From CAYZWU01 sp964482235 (GTDB taxonomy: Bacteria; Planctomycetota; B15-G4; CAYZWU01), in contig CAYZWU010000066.1 of NCBI GenBank assembly GCA_964482235.1, positions 1 through 26,777 of the forward strand: DNA of 26,777 bases, given 5' to 3'. The notes below the pieces were generated by a model. The model saw only the letters and a program-made list of their open reading frames with translations, had not been told where the DNA came from and searched no databases. The position numbers were made by a program, and so were the translations under genes. Each line of letters opens with the position of its first letter. Positions within the stretch are counted from its first letter, which is position 1. This document shows, piece by piece, positions 6,968-14,413 of the stretch.

Positions 6968-8161
6968 TCAACCGTCGTCCGTGCCCAGCATGTTCGAGAT
7001 GCCGTCCACGAATCTCTTGATCAGACTTCTTTCGTCCTCCTCTTCAGGCTGCGCCGGGATCCGGTTGTTATTGAACTGGGCCTGGAAGGCTTCGTGGGTC
7101 CTCTTGCGATGCTGAACCCAGGCGTATTCATCGGAGAAGTCGGCGGTCGGCAATAGAATCTCCGCCTCATCCAAGTTCTTGTACGCGCTGTCGAAGTCGG
7201 CAAGACAGGCGTGCATCATGGCCATGTTCATCAAGCTGCACCACTCTTCTTTCCGCTCCTTCGCCGTATCCGGACCTTGCTGGATGCTCTCCCTGGCCTT
7301 CGCGAACTCCTCCAGGGCTTTCTCCCACTCCCTCTCCTTGGCGAATTCGACACCCTTGTCCATCAGCTCATGGTTTCCGATTCCCAGGAGACCGCCTCCC
7401 TTTCGCACCACCACGACCTCATTCTTCTTGGACGGATAGAGCGTGGTCGCAAAAATTCGGGAAATATCCGAGCGGCATTGCCTGAGAAGGGCGTCGTAAT
7501 CGATCGTATCCGGTTCGCGGTTCGCCTTCTTCTTGTAGTCCCCGTGCTTGCTCGGAATGACGGCCTCCCGGAGTATTTCCGCGGTGGAAGTATCGATCAA
7601 TCGGATGCGCCCCTCGACGCTGGCCGCCCCCTTTCGCTCGTAGACCATCGTGGGAGTGTGCTCGACCTCGGCGACGAGGTTCACGACCCATTTGAAACCG
7701 GCGATCACATGATCGTAGACGGGCCTGTAGGATGACATCTTTTGCTCGGAATACCCGTACTTGTACAGGACGACCAAAATCATCCCGTCGGCTCCAGCCA
7801 GGCAGCCCATCTTCGCTGCCAGCGAGTCGCTGGCGAAGAGATCGCTTTGAGCGAGTTTCTTCTCCTCGAGCAGGCGGGCCAGTTTTTCCCGCTCGAGAAT
7901 CGAGAAATGGCCTTTCCGGGTAATGTCGCTCTCGATATTGCCGCAGAGGATTCTGCCACAGCCGACAGGAAATCCCTTCCTCTCCTCATCTTCAGGATCA
8001 TTCAGCACGATCAGGTTCTTGATCGCCGTGAGAGGCTTCTTCTCAGGATAGGGAAAGGTGGCATCGACGGATACGGTTGTGCAGCCCGGTGCGAAGTGGA
8101 GGAAAAACGCCAGGAGAAGAGGGAACGAGGTAAAAACGGTATTCAATCTCGGACAATCCAC
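6968..8161 (-). CDS. CsgG-family lipoprotein with helical C-terminal tail
   Basis: I favour the GTG at 8161, which sits five bases after AAGG in AAAGGAAAAGGT; a TTG at 8176 is the alternative. The signal peptide ends at FAPGC with Cys27 as probable lipid anchor. Residues about 40-240 resemble the CsgG/HfaB domain: HFSILEREKLARLLEEKKL, then SDSLAAKMGCLAGADGMILV, and later a VEGRIRLIDTSTAEIL strand pair. CsgG forms an outer-membrane export channel for curli; relatives in other phyla have unknown cargo. The C-terminal 130 residues hold helix pairs resembling tetratricopeptide repeats (GVEFAKEREWEKALEEFAKA and a second near ADFDSAYKNLDEAEILL). No curli genes are nearby. It converges on the FG-GAP gene with only 10 bases between stop codons. 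Confidence 0.75.
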   Translation of the reverse strand: MDCPRLNTVFTSFPLLLAFFLHFAPGCTTVSVDATFPYPEKKPLTAIKNLIVLNDPEDEERKGFPVGCGRILCGNIESDITRKGHFSILEREKLARLLEEKKLAQSDLFASDSLAAKMGCLAGADGMILVVLYKYGYSEQKMSSYRPVYDHVIAGFKWVVNLVAEVEHTPTMVYERKGAASVEGRIRLIDTSTAEILREAVIPSKHGDYKKKANREPDTIDYDALLRQCRSDISRIFATTLYPSKKNEVVVVRKGGGLLGIGNHELMDKGVEFAKEREWEKALEEFAKARESIQQGPDTAKERKEEWCSLMNMAMMHACLADFDSAYKNLDEAEILLPTADFSDEYAWVQHRKRTHEAFQAQFNNNRIPAQPEEEDERSLIKRFVDGISNMLGTDDG

Positions 8162-8312
8162 ACCTTTTCCTTTCAAAAATCCTGCCGGACAGGCCTGTCA
8201 CGCAATGAGGTCTATGAAATTTCCGTATGCCCTTGAAAACAGTCTCAGATTTACCGAATTCGTGCAAGGTTGAAAGAGCAAATAGACAACTCTTCCTCAC
8301 GATCCTTACCTG

Positions 8313-8342
8313 AAAAAAAGAGAACAACCCGGCAACCGGGTT
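8313..8342 (-). terminator. Orphan minus-strand intrinsic terminator
   Basis: Read on the minus strand, AACCCGG, loop TTG and CCGGGTT form a 7-bp stem (8342-8326). GTTCTC and then seven T (8319-8313) follow. No minus-strand gene ends just upstream; the next thing to the right is the 5' end of a plus-strand gene. It may end a small RNA starting between 8343 and about 8500, or block antisense transcripts from entering the CsgG-like gene. Confidence 0.5.
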
Positions 8343-8449
8343 CGATTCCTCTATCACTGCATTCACTGGCCGTTGAAAGAATGAAATCATCTCCATCTCC
8401 CTGTATGATGGATCAAGACGGAGACAGGAAAAAGAAAATCCATAAAATC

Positions 8450-8454
8450 GGAGG
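8450..8454 (+). promoter_or_regulatory. Strong SD with no ATG/GTG/TTG: possible ATT start at 8463
   Basis: GGAGG at 8450-8454 is the best ribosome-binding site before the GNAT-like gene. Eight bases after it comes ATT (8463-8465), in frame with the ATG at 8508 with no stop between. The extra residues would be PASRKRYKSWSTKK after the initiator. The ATG at 8508 has only AAAGAAG directly against it. ATT is a rare start codon known from infC. Confidence 0.4.
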
Positions 8455-8507
8455 TTCGAGCCATTCCTGCCAGCAGAAAACGATACAAATCCTGGTCGAC
8501 AAAGAAG

Positions 8508-10190
8508 ATGATCCGGCAGCTCGCCGCGATTCGAAATCGGTTCACCGAAGAGACGCGTACCGAGAAGGAGGTTCTTCTCTCGCTGCTTTCCCGGACGCAG
8601 ATCGACGAGCCGCAGCAGCTGATCGACTACCACGAAGCGCTCCTCTTCATCCGGGCCTATCCGGACGATCGCGAGATTCTCCGCCTGGCAAGCGCCGAGT
8701 GCGATCGCTTCATCGCGCGTGTCCGCCGCCTCCGGAAACGCGACCCCGACGGCGCTCTCTTGCTCGATGACACGGGCATCACCGGCACAACGATGCATTA
8801 CGAATACGACTACGCGGCCGTTGTCTGGCTGCTCCAGTGGTTCGGCGACGATCTTGACATCGACTGGGAAGAGCTCGAGTCGACGGACAAGCTCGACATC
8901 CTTCTCACCCTCATCGCCGAGTGGTGCGAGAACGATGGTCTCGACCTGGCGGACCTGACAACCGATGAGTGGCTCGCCCTCCGCATGGGCGATCCGTCCC
9001 GCTCCAGCCTCAGGTGGATCGTCGAGAGGATCGAGGCAATGCGGGCCCCCCATTCGGTCAGGCGAACCCTCTACGACGCGATGAACCTGCCGGTGATCTG
9101 GGAGCTCGGCGACACCCCCGTGTCCACGATCCACGGCCGCATGGGCCGCAGCGAGCCGTACTTTCACGACGAGCCGCTGCTGCGAAAGATGCCAGCCTTC
9201 CTCGACGCCATCCGCGAGCCCCTGCCTCCCGCCTCGCCTGTTCCGTCCAACAGGGCGCGCCACCTGATCAAGCTCCTGCGCTGCGTGCTGGCCGTCCGCC
9301 ACAGGAGCCTCTACCCGATCGAGTACGCCTCGAGCGACGACGTGCTCGTCGCCGACTGCGGCCGGGGGTACACCCTCGTCCTCTACGGCGTGCAGCAGCG
9401 TCACCGGCTCACCCTGGAGAGCGACTATGCGGCGCTCATCGTCAAGAACGGGTACGTCATCGGCTACGGGGTCGGCGCCATCCTCTTCGATCAGGTGGAG
9501 ATCGCCGTCAACATCTTCGCCTCGTGGCGCGGCGGGGAGGCCGCCTTCATCTTCTCGCAGTTCATCCGGTTCTTTCACAACCAGTTCGGCTGCACGCGAT
9601 TCAAGATCGAGCGCTACCAGGTGGGCTACGAGAACGACGAGGGGCTTCAGTCCGGGTCGTTCTGGTTCTACTACAACCTGGGATTCCGGCCCATCGACCG
9701 CAAGGTCGCGGCTCTCGCCGGCCGGGAGGCGAAGAAGATCGGGAAGGACCGCTCCTACCGGACGCCTATCGCCACCCTCGAGGAGCTGGCCGTGAGCGAC
9801 CAGTACCTGATGCTCGACGGGCCGTCGACCGGGATATCACCCGACTTCCCGCTGGTGGACCTGAGCGTGAGCGCTACCAGGAAAATCGGTCAGGACTTCG
9901 ACGGCGACGCGACGAAGGCGATCGCCTCCTGCACGAAGAAAGCGGCAGCCGCTCTCGGATGTCGCGGCTGGACGAAGTGGCCCACCTGGGAGAGGGAATG
10001 GTTAAGGAGGCTCTCCCTCATCATCGTGCAGATCCCCCGTCTCGACAGATGGCCAGCCAGGGAGAAGAAGGATCTCGTGGAGATCATCCGCGCCAAGGGG
10101 CGTCCCGGGGAGACCCGGTTCGTTCACCTCTGCCGTGAGCACAAGAGGTTCCGCAAGGCGCTGGAGCGGATCGCCGCGAAAGGCAAGTGA
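8508..10190 (+). CDS. Unknown protein with GNAT-like C-terminal half (560 aa)
   Basis: I do not recognise a named family. The N-terminal half is charged and largely helical, with no signal peptide or membrane segment, so the protein is probably cytoplasmic. Residues about 300-400 look like an acyl-CoA N-acyltransferase (GNAT) core. There is a beta strand with NGYVIGYGVGAILFDQVEIA, a turn and helix (SWRGGEAAFIFSQFIRFF), then SGSFWFYYNLGFRP at about 381-394, which recalls the F-Y-x-x-x-G-F end of many GNAT proteins. The canonical acetyl-CoA loop Q/R-x-x-G-x-G/A is not clear, so catalysis is unproven. About 160 further basic residues follow. The start may lie 45 bases upstream at an ATT. The GH95 gene follows 71 bases later on the same strand with its own strong SD. 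Confidence 0.6.
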   Translation: MIRQLAAIRNRFTEETRTEKEVLLSLLSRTQIDEPQQLIDYHEALLFIRAYPDDREILRLASAECDRFIARVRRLRKRDPDGALLLDDTGITGTTMHYEYDYAAVVWLLQWFGDDLDIDWEELESTDKLDILLTLIAEWCENDGLDLADLTTDEWLALRMGDPSRSSLRWIVERIEAMRAPHSVRRTLYDAMNLPVIWELGDTPVSTIHGRMGRSEPYFHDEPLLRKMPAFLDAIREPLPPASPVPSNRARHLIKLLRCVLAVRHRSLYPIEYASSDDVLVADCGRGYTLVLYGVQQRHRLTLESDYAALIVKNGYVIGYGVGAILFDQVEIAVNIFASWRGGEAAFIFSQFIRFFHNQFGCTRFKIERYQVGYENDEGLQSGSFWFYYNLGFRPIDRKVAALAGREAKKIGKDRSYRTPIATLEELAVSDQYLMLDGPSTGISPDFPLVDLSVSATRKIGQDFDGDATKAIASCTKKAAAALGCRGWTKWPTWEREWLRRLSLIIVQIPRLDRWPAREKKDLVEIIRAKGRPGETRFVHLCREHKRFRKALERIAAKGK

Positions 10191-10261
10191 GCTGCTCTCC
10201 CACACGATCATGATAACGTAACATGCCTTCACTTCAGCGAGATGTCAGACAAGGAGGACTC

Positions 10262-12643
10262 ATGCGGAAGAACAAGCCCCTTGCTTTGTCGATGATGACG
10301 GCAGTCGTTTCGTTTATCTTCCTGGCTTCCCCGCGCGATGCCGCCGCGGTTGACGGGAAGGCTCTGCGCCTCTGGTTCGACGGTCCGGCGGCCCAGTGGA
10401 TGGAAGCCTTGCCCCTGGGCAACGGCTCCCTGGGCGGCATGGTGTTCGGCGGGATCGCGAAGGAGCAGATCCAGTTCAACGAAGACACCCTCTGGACCGG
10501 CATTCCCCACGATTATTCCAATGCCCGGGCTTCGGAATCGCTGCCGGAAATCCGCAGGCTTCTCTTCGCGGGGAAGCAGCTCGAGGCGGACCGTCTGGCC
10601 GGGCGGAATTTCATGAGCCTCCCGCTGCGGCAGGAGCGGTATCAACCATTCGGGGATCTCTGGCTCGAGTTCGAAGGGCCGGAGGACGTCAGCTCCTATG
10701 AACGCTCCCTGGATCTTGACAAGGCCCTGGCATCGGTGACCTATCAAAGGAACGGCACGACCTTCAACCGATCGTACTTCTGCAGTCATCCCGACAAGGT
10801 CATGGTGGTCCATCTCACCGCGGACGGACCGAAGCGGATCAGCGTAGCCGTTTCCATGACAACTCCCCACGAAGATTCCCGGCTGGAGGTTCATCCCGAC
10901 CTGCTCGTGCTGAAGGGGCGCGTTTCAGGGTATGTCCACAATCGGGACAAGGAGTTTCATCCAAGCATCCTGACCTTCGAATCGCGGCTCGAGGTGCTCG
11001 ATCACAATGGAACCGTGACGCGCGAAGGGGACAGGCTCTGCATCAGGGAGGCGGATCGCATCACCCTCGTTCTTGCCGCCGCCACCAGCTACAGGAACTT
11101 CCGCGACGTCGGCGCTGATCCGGCAAAGGCGTGCGAGGAGGTGCTCGCCTCGCTGAGGGGGAATCACGCTACCCTGCTCGAGCGGCACGTCCAGGATCAC
11201 CAAAATCTGTTCCGACGGGTCGACCTGGATCTGGGCGTCACCGAGCAGGTGAAGAAGCCGATCGATGACCGGGTCAACGAGTACCGCAGCCACGATGACC
11301 CGCATCTCGTGAGCCTGGTGTTTCAGTACGGCCGCTATCTCCTGATCGCCTCGAGCCGCCCCGGATCCCAGCCGGCCAACCTTCAAGGGTTGTGGAACGA
11401 CCGGATGAACCCGCCCTGGGAAAGCAAGTACACGGTCAACATCAACGCGGAGATGAACTACTGGCCCGCGGAGACGTGCAACCTCGCCGAATGCCATGAG
11501 CCGCTCTTCGACCTGATCCGGGACTGCTCCTGGACCGGGCGCAAGGTGGCCAGAATGCACTACAACTGCGGAGGGTGGGTGCTTCATCACAACACGGACA
11601 TCTGGAGAGGGGCGGCGCCGATCAATGCGGCCAATCACGGCATCTGGGTCACGGGCGGCGCCTGGCTCTGCCAGCACCTCTGGTGGCATTACCTCTATTC
11701 CCTGGACGTCGATTTCCTGAGGAGCCGCGCCTATCCCGCCATGAAGGAGGCCGCCCTCTTCTTCGTGGATTTTCTCATCGAGGATCCCCGCACCGACAAC
11801 GGCTGGTTGATCTCGGGCCCCTCGAACTCGCCAGAGATCGGAGGACTTGTTCTGGGCCCCACCATGGATCACCAGATCATCCGCGAACTCTTCTCGAACT
11901 GCATCGAAGCGTCGCGCATCCTCGACGTCGATCAGGATCTGCGCGAGAAGCTGGCTCAGCTGTCCCACAGGATTGCTCCCAATCAGATCGGGCGGCACGG
12001 CCAGCTCCAGGAGTGGCTGAAGGACAAGGATGATCCCGGCAACAAGCATCGCCATGTCTCCCACCTCTGGGGCCTGTTCCCCGGCAGCGAGATCACCCTC
12101 GAGAGGACACCTGACCTGTTCGAGGCGGCCAGGAAGTCCCTGGAGATGCGCGGCGACGGCGGGACGGGCTGGTCCATGGCCTGGAAGGTCAACTTCTGGG
12201 CTAGACTGAAGGATGGCGATCGCGCGCACAAGCTTCTGGGAAACCTGCTCCGGCTCACGGGATCGTCCAAGACCGAGTACAAGGGCGGCGGGATCTACCC
12301 CAACCTCTTCTGCGCTCATCCGCCGTTCCAGATCGACGGGAACCTCGGTGCCGCCAGCGGCATTCCGGAGATGCTGCTCCAATCCCACCGGGTGACCGAC
12401 GAGGGGCGGACGATCATCGACCTTCTGCCGGCACTGCCGTCGAAGTGGCCAGACGGATCGGTCAAGGGGCTTCGCGCCCGCGGCGGCTTCGAGGTGGACA
12501 TCTTCTGGAAGGAGGGCCGCCTATCGCACGCGGTGATCAGGAATCTCGGTGGAAGACCCTGCCTTGTTCAATACGGATCAAAGAGACACGCGCTCCATAT
12601 CAAGAAAGGCGAGGAGAGCAGGCTCACACCCCGGGATTTTTGA
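10262..12643 (+). CDS. Secreted GH95 alpha-L-fucosidase family enzyme
   Basis: The start at 10262 follows a near-perfect SD, AAGGAGG at 10251-10257. The signal peptide has a basic start (MRKNKP), a hydrophobic core and cleavage near DAAA. The 793-residue length and motifs fit GH95 throughout: PLGNGSLGGMVFGG and QFNEDTLWTG in the N-terminal beta domain, VNINAEMNYWPAE, HHNTDIWRGAAP and SGPSNSPE in the helical barrel, and HPPFQIDGNLG near the end. By alignment from memory to bifidobacterial AfcA, E525 is the likely general acid, D692 the base, and N393 and N395 the asparagines that assist it. The enzyme should remove terminal alpha-linked fucose (or L-galactose) from extracellular glycans by inversion. 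No transporter or fucose catabolic gene is adjacent. Confidence 0.93.
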   Translation: MRKNKPLALSMMTAVVSFIFLASPRDAAAVDGKALRLWFDGPAAQWMEALPLGNGSLGGMVFGGIAKEQIQFNEDTLWTGIPHDYSNARASESLPEIRRLLFAGKQLEADRLAGRNFMSLPLRQERYQPFGDLWLEFEGPEDVSSYERSLDLDKALASVTYQRNGTTFNRSYFCSHPDKVMVVHLTADGPKRISVAVSMTTPHEDSRLEVHPDLLVLKGRVSGYVHNRDKEFHPSILTFESRLEVLDHNGTVTREGDRLCIREADRITLVLAAATSYRNFRDVGADPAKACEEVLASLRGNHATLLERHVQDHQNLFRRVDLDLGVTEQVKKPIDDRVNEYRSHDDPHLVSLVFQYGRYLLIASSRPGSQPANLQGLWNDRMNPPWESKYTVNINAEMNYWPAETCNLAECHEPLFDLIRDCSWTGRKVARMHYNCGGWVLHHNTDIWRGAAPINAANHGIWVTGGAWLCQHLWWHYLYSLDVDFLRSRAYPAMKEAALFFVDFLIEDPRTDNGWLISGPSNSPEIGGLVLGPTMDHQIIRELFSNCIEASRILDVDQDLREKLAQLSHRIAPNQIGRHGQLQEWLKDKDDPGNKHRHVSHLWGLFPGSEITLERTPDLFEAARKSLEMRGDGGTGWSMAWKVNFWARLKDGDRAHKLLGNLLRLTGSSKTEYKGGGIYPNLFCAHPPFQIDGNLGAASGIPEMLLQSHRVTDEGRTIIDLLPALPSKWPDGSVKGLRARGGFEVDIFWKEGRLSHAVIRNLGGRPCLVQYGSKRHALHIKKGEESRLTPRDF

Positions 12644-12666
12644 TAAGGGATCGATGGGCTACGAAC

Positions 12667-12683
12667 AGGGACTCTCTATCCCT
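12667..12683 (+). terminator. Weak hairpin after the GH95 gene
   Basis: AGGGA (12667-12671) and TCCCT (12679-12683) with a 7-nt loop lie 24 nt after the GH95 stop, followed by TTGTC. The stem is short and the T-run poor, so this is only a possible transcript end. The rest of 12644-12866 holds AT-rich patches but no gene. Confidence 0.2.
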
Positions 12684-12866
12684 TTGTCATCGAATCGAGG
12701 ATGAAGGAGACGATGAAGCATGCGCCTTTGCCACGGCGCTCATATTCTCCAAAACCTGTTAAATAGTTAAACATTAGAGATCATCGTGCAAACAGGCCGC
12801 CCTGGGCTATCAAAGTGAGTGTTCTGTCTCCCAAATGAAACATTCATGAACAGAGGAGTCTGACCG

Positions 12867-13664
12867 ATGAATAAAGCGCCTGGAGCCGCGATGCACCTGT
12901 TGCTTGGAATCACTCTCATCGTGTCATTGGCAGGGATGTCGTCAACGGCCCTGGCACAGACAGCCACGGTGACCTATACACTCGACGATGTGTGGCTGCT
13001 CCCCGACATGAGCCATCCCGGCGATCCCCCCCGGCAGATGACAGGCTCCTTCGAATGGACCTACACCATTGGAGACTTCGAGAACGGCACCGGGCAGTTC
13101 GTCGATCTGTACATCCCCTGGTACAATCCGGAAATCTCGGAGCTGAACATCACCGTCGAGGTCACATCGATCGAATTCACGCTCATCGGCAACTATCACG
13201 ACCGGGGCCTCGACATGACCCTCTTCCTCCTCTCCCCCCTGTCAACCGATCAGGCATCGATGATAGACACGGCGAGGAGCCATTTCGACATCCAGTACGG
13301 CATCAGCTACAAGGGACATGCGGAGAGCGGGAGCGTTGTTCCGGATAGTTCCTTGAATCTCGCCATCGGAGGCTCGTGTCCGACCGATGTGCATTTCAGC
13401 ATCGACAATGTTACTCCCGACGGACAGGTAGCGCTCCTTTATGCACGAGCCCAGGGTTCCTTCGTCATCCCCAATGGTTATCCCTGCGCCGGAACGGTGC
13501 TCGGTCTGGACAGCACGGTCGCCCTGGGAACCACGATCACCGCGGATCCGAACGGCCTGGCCACCTTGATCACTTCGGTTCCCCCGGGAGCCTGCGGCCT
13601 GTTCCACTTCCAGGCGCTGGATCTGACCGATTGCAGGACCAGCAACGTCCTGCTGCTTGAATAG
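12867..13664 (+). CDS. Exported protein of unknown function (265 aa)
   Basis: AGAGGAG lies eight bases before the ATG. A signal peptide follows (LLLGITLIVSLAGMSSTALA, cleavage before QTATV). The mature protein is rich in beta strands. Its first half has LDDVWLLPD, a GSFEWTYTIG strand and paired aromatic residues (DLYIPWYNPE). The C-terminal 70 residues have spaced cysteines around YPCAGTVLGLD, PGACGLFHFQ and TDCRTSNV, a pattern I associate with small C-terminal beta modules of exported proteins in uncultured lineages (memory only). No catalytic motif is visible. It is read alone, converging on the cyclic-nucleotide-fold gene with 51 bases between stops. A surface or periplasmic location is likely. 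Confidence 0.65.
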   Translation: MNKAPGAAMHLLLGITLIVSLAGMSSTALAQTATVTYTLDDVWLLPDMSHPGDPPRQMTGSFEWTYTIGDFENGTGQFVDLYIPWYNPEISELNITVEVTSIEFTLIGNYHDRGLDMTLFLLSPLSTDQASMIDTARSHFDIQYGISYKGHAESGSVVPDSSLNLAIGGSCPTDVHFSIDNVTPDGQVALLYARAQGSFVIPNGYPCAGTVLGLDSTVALGTTITADPNGLATLITSVPPGACGLFHFQALDLTDCRTSNVLLLE

Positions 13665-13715
13665 CGAAGCCAAGCCAGCAGCCTGGAAATCTCCGCAGCA
13701 GAAACCGCATCCCGA

Positions 13716-14183
13716 TCAGGCCGTCTCGACGGGCATGTTCATCACGATGGCCTGTAGCTTGTTCATCGTGTCGATGTAGCGCTTGAAGTAGATCTTCGAG
13801 ATCTGCGACTGGATGCTGTACCCCATCTGCGGTTCGTTGTCCATCAGCCCCTTCAGGGCGTCCGCCCTGATCTTGAGGAGCTCGGTATCTTCCACGCACT
13901 GCGCGTTGAGAGCATAGGAGTCGATGGCAAAGGAGATGCAGGAACCGAACATCGCACCAGGCGTGAGCTGGTCGATCACCACATTGATCCCCGCCTGTCC
14001 GGGCAATCGCAATGCCACCTGTCCTTCCAGGACGATATAGAAGTAGTCCGCCTTCGCTCCCCTGTAATAGACGTCATCACCAGCTCTCAAACCGATAACC
14101 TCGGAGGAATCGCTGAGCGCACGAACCTGGTCGGGCCTCAGGTACTTGAAAATCTCCTGCTTCGTCAAACTCGTGACAGCCAT
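13716..14183 (-). CDS. Stand-alone cyclic-nucleotide-binding-fold protein
   Basis: The 155-aa product follows AAGGAG at a good distance. Residues about 20-115 fit a Crp/Fnr-type sensor beta-barrel: GLRAGDDVYYRGAKADYFYI, then VLEGQVALRL, QLTPGAMFGS and LLKIRADALKGLM. Helices follow, but there is no helix-turn-helix, so it should not bind DNA itself. In cAMP-binding relatives the phosphate cassette reads about FGE(L/I)AL then R(T/S)A; here it is FGSCISFAIDSYALNA, lacking both the glutamate and the arginine. Canonical cNMP binding is therefore doubtful. It may bind another ligand or act as a scaffold partner. A promoter and a 9-bp inverted repeat lie in its leader. It sits between the exported protein and the end of the Rhs operon. 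Confidence 0.85.
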   Translation of the reverse strand: MAVTSLTKQEIFKYLRPDQVRALSDSSEVIGLRAGDDVYYRGAKADYFYIVLEGQVALRLPGQAGINVVIDQLTPGAMFGSCISFAIDSYALNAQCVEDTELLKIRADALKGLMDNEPQMGYSIQSQISKIYFKRYIDTMNKLQAIVMNMPVETA

Positions 14184-14265
14184 GACGTTCTCCTTCCGAA
14201 TCTTGAGACGAACGGCAAGGCAGCCGCTCGAACCCGGAACATCCTCTCAGTCAAAGAACAGCTGG

Positions 14266-14313
14266 AAATCCCTTGTGATGCTCCCTCGAAAGGTGTGGTC
14301 CCGAAAGGGATTT
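14266..14313 (-). promoter_or_regulatory. Structured leader or operator of the cNMP-fold gene
   Basis: AAATCCCTT (14266-14274) and AAGGGATTT (14305-14313) form a perfect 9-bp inverted repeat around 30 nt. In the minus-strand RNA the interior can add CCT-UUCG-AGG. The upstream arm begins about where transcription from the predicted promoter would start, 130 nt before the ATG. It could be a 5' stabilising RNA structure or a dimer-binding operator. It matches no riboswitch class I know. Confidence 0.4.
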
Positions 14314-14316
14314 AGC

Positions 14317-14345
14317 ACCATACCACAAAATCACTCAAAACGCAA
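14317..14345 (-). promoter_or_regulatory. Candidate sigma-70 promoter for the cNMP-fold gene
   Basis: On the minus strand TTGCGT (14345-14340), a 17-nt spacer and TATGGT (14322-14317) lie in a locally AT-rich stretch upstream of the cyclic-nucleotide-fold gene. The spacing is ideal; the hexamers are fair matches. Confidence 0.35.
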
Positions 14346-14367
14346 TGGTTTTTATTAAAAACACGAC

Positions 14368-14389
14368 CACTACCCTTTAATTAATAGTG
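14368..14389 (-). terminator. Weak hairpin after the Rhs gene
   Basis: On the minus strand CACTA and TAGTG pair around 12 nt, 25 nt past the Rhs stop. GTCGTG and TTTTT follow, and a second AT hairpin (GTTTTT-ATT-AAAAAC, 14348-14362) comes after that. The stem is only 5 bp, so this is a tentative operon end. Confidence 0.25.
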
Positions 14390-14413
14390 ATTTATGGTAA
14401 TAAACGAGCCCCA

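Larger units (their letters stand above)
8162..8462. other. Divergent intergenic region
   Basis: About 300 bases separate the CsgG-like gene (minus) from the GNAT-like gene (plus). I see no gene here. It contains a perfect 12-bp palindrome GACAGGCCTGTC at 8188-8199, close upstream of the GTG at 8161, where it could be an operator or a leader hairpin. It also holds a terminator-like structure at 8313-8342. Promoters for both flanking genes must lie here, but no hexamer pair is convincing. Confidence 0.5.

Noticed and set aside
8326..8352. tRNA T-arm suggested by GGTTCGATTCC
   Set aside because: The bases after the loop do not pair with those before it, and no acceptor or anticodon arm surrounds it. 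The palindrome is better explained as a minus-strand terminator.
8043..9578. 511-codon minus-strand frame opposite the GNAT-like gene
   Set aside because: It overlaps the CsgG-like gene start and runs antisense to a better gene. Its translation is a typical GC-rich antisense shadow with no motif or SD.
10925..12388. 487-codon minus-strand frame opposite the GH95 gene
   Set aside because: The sense frame is a full-length GH95 enzyme with all family motifs; the antisense frame has none.
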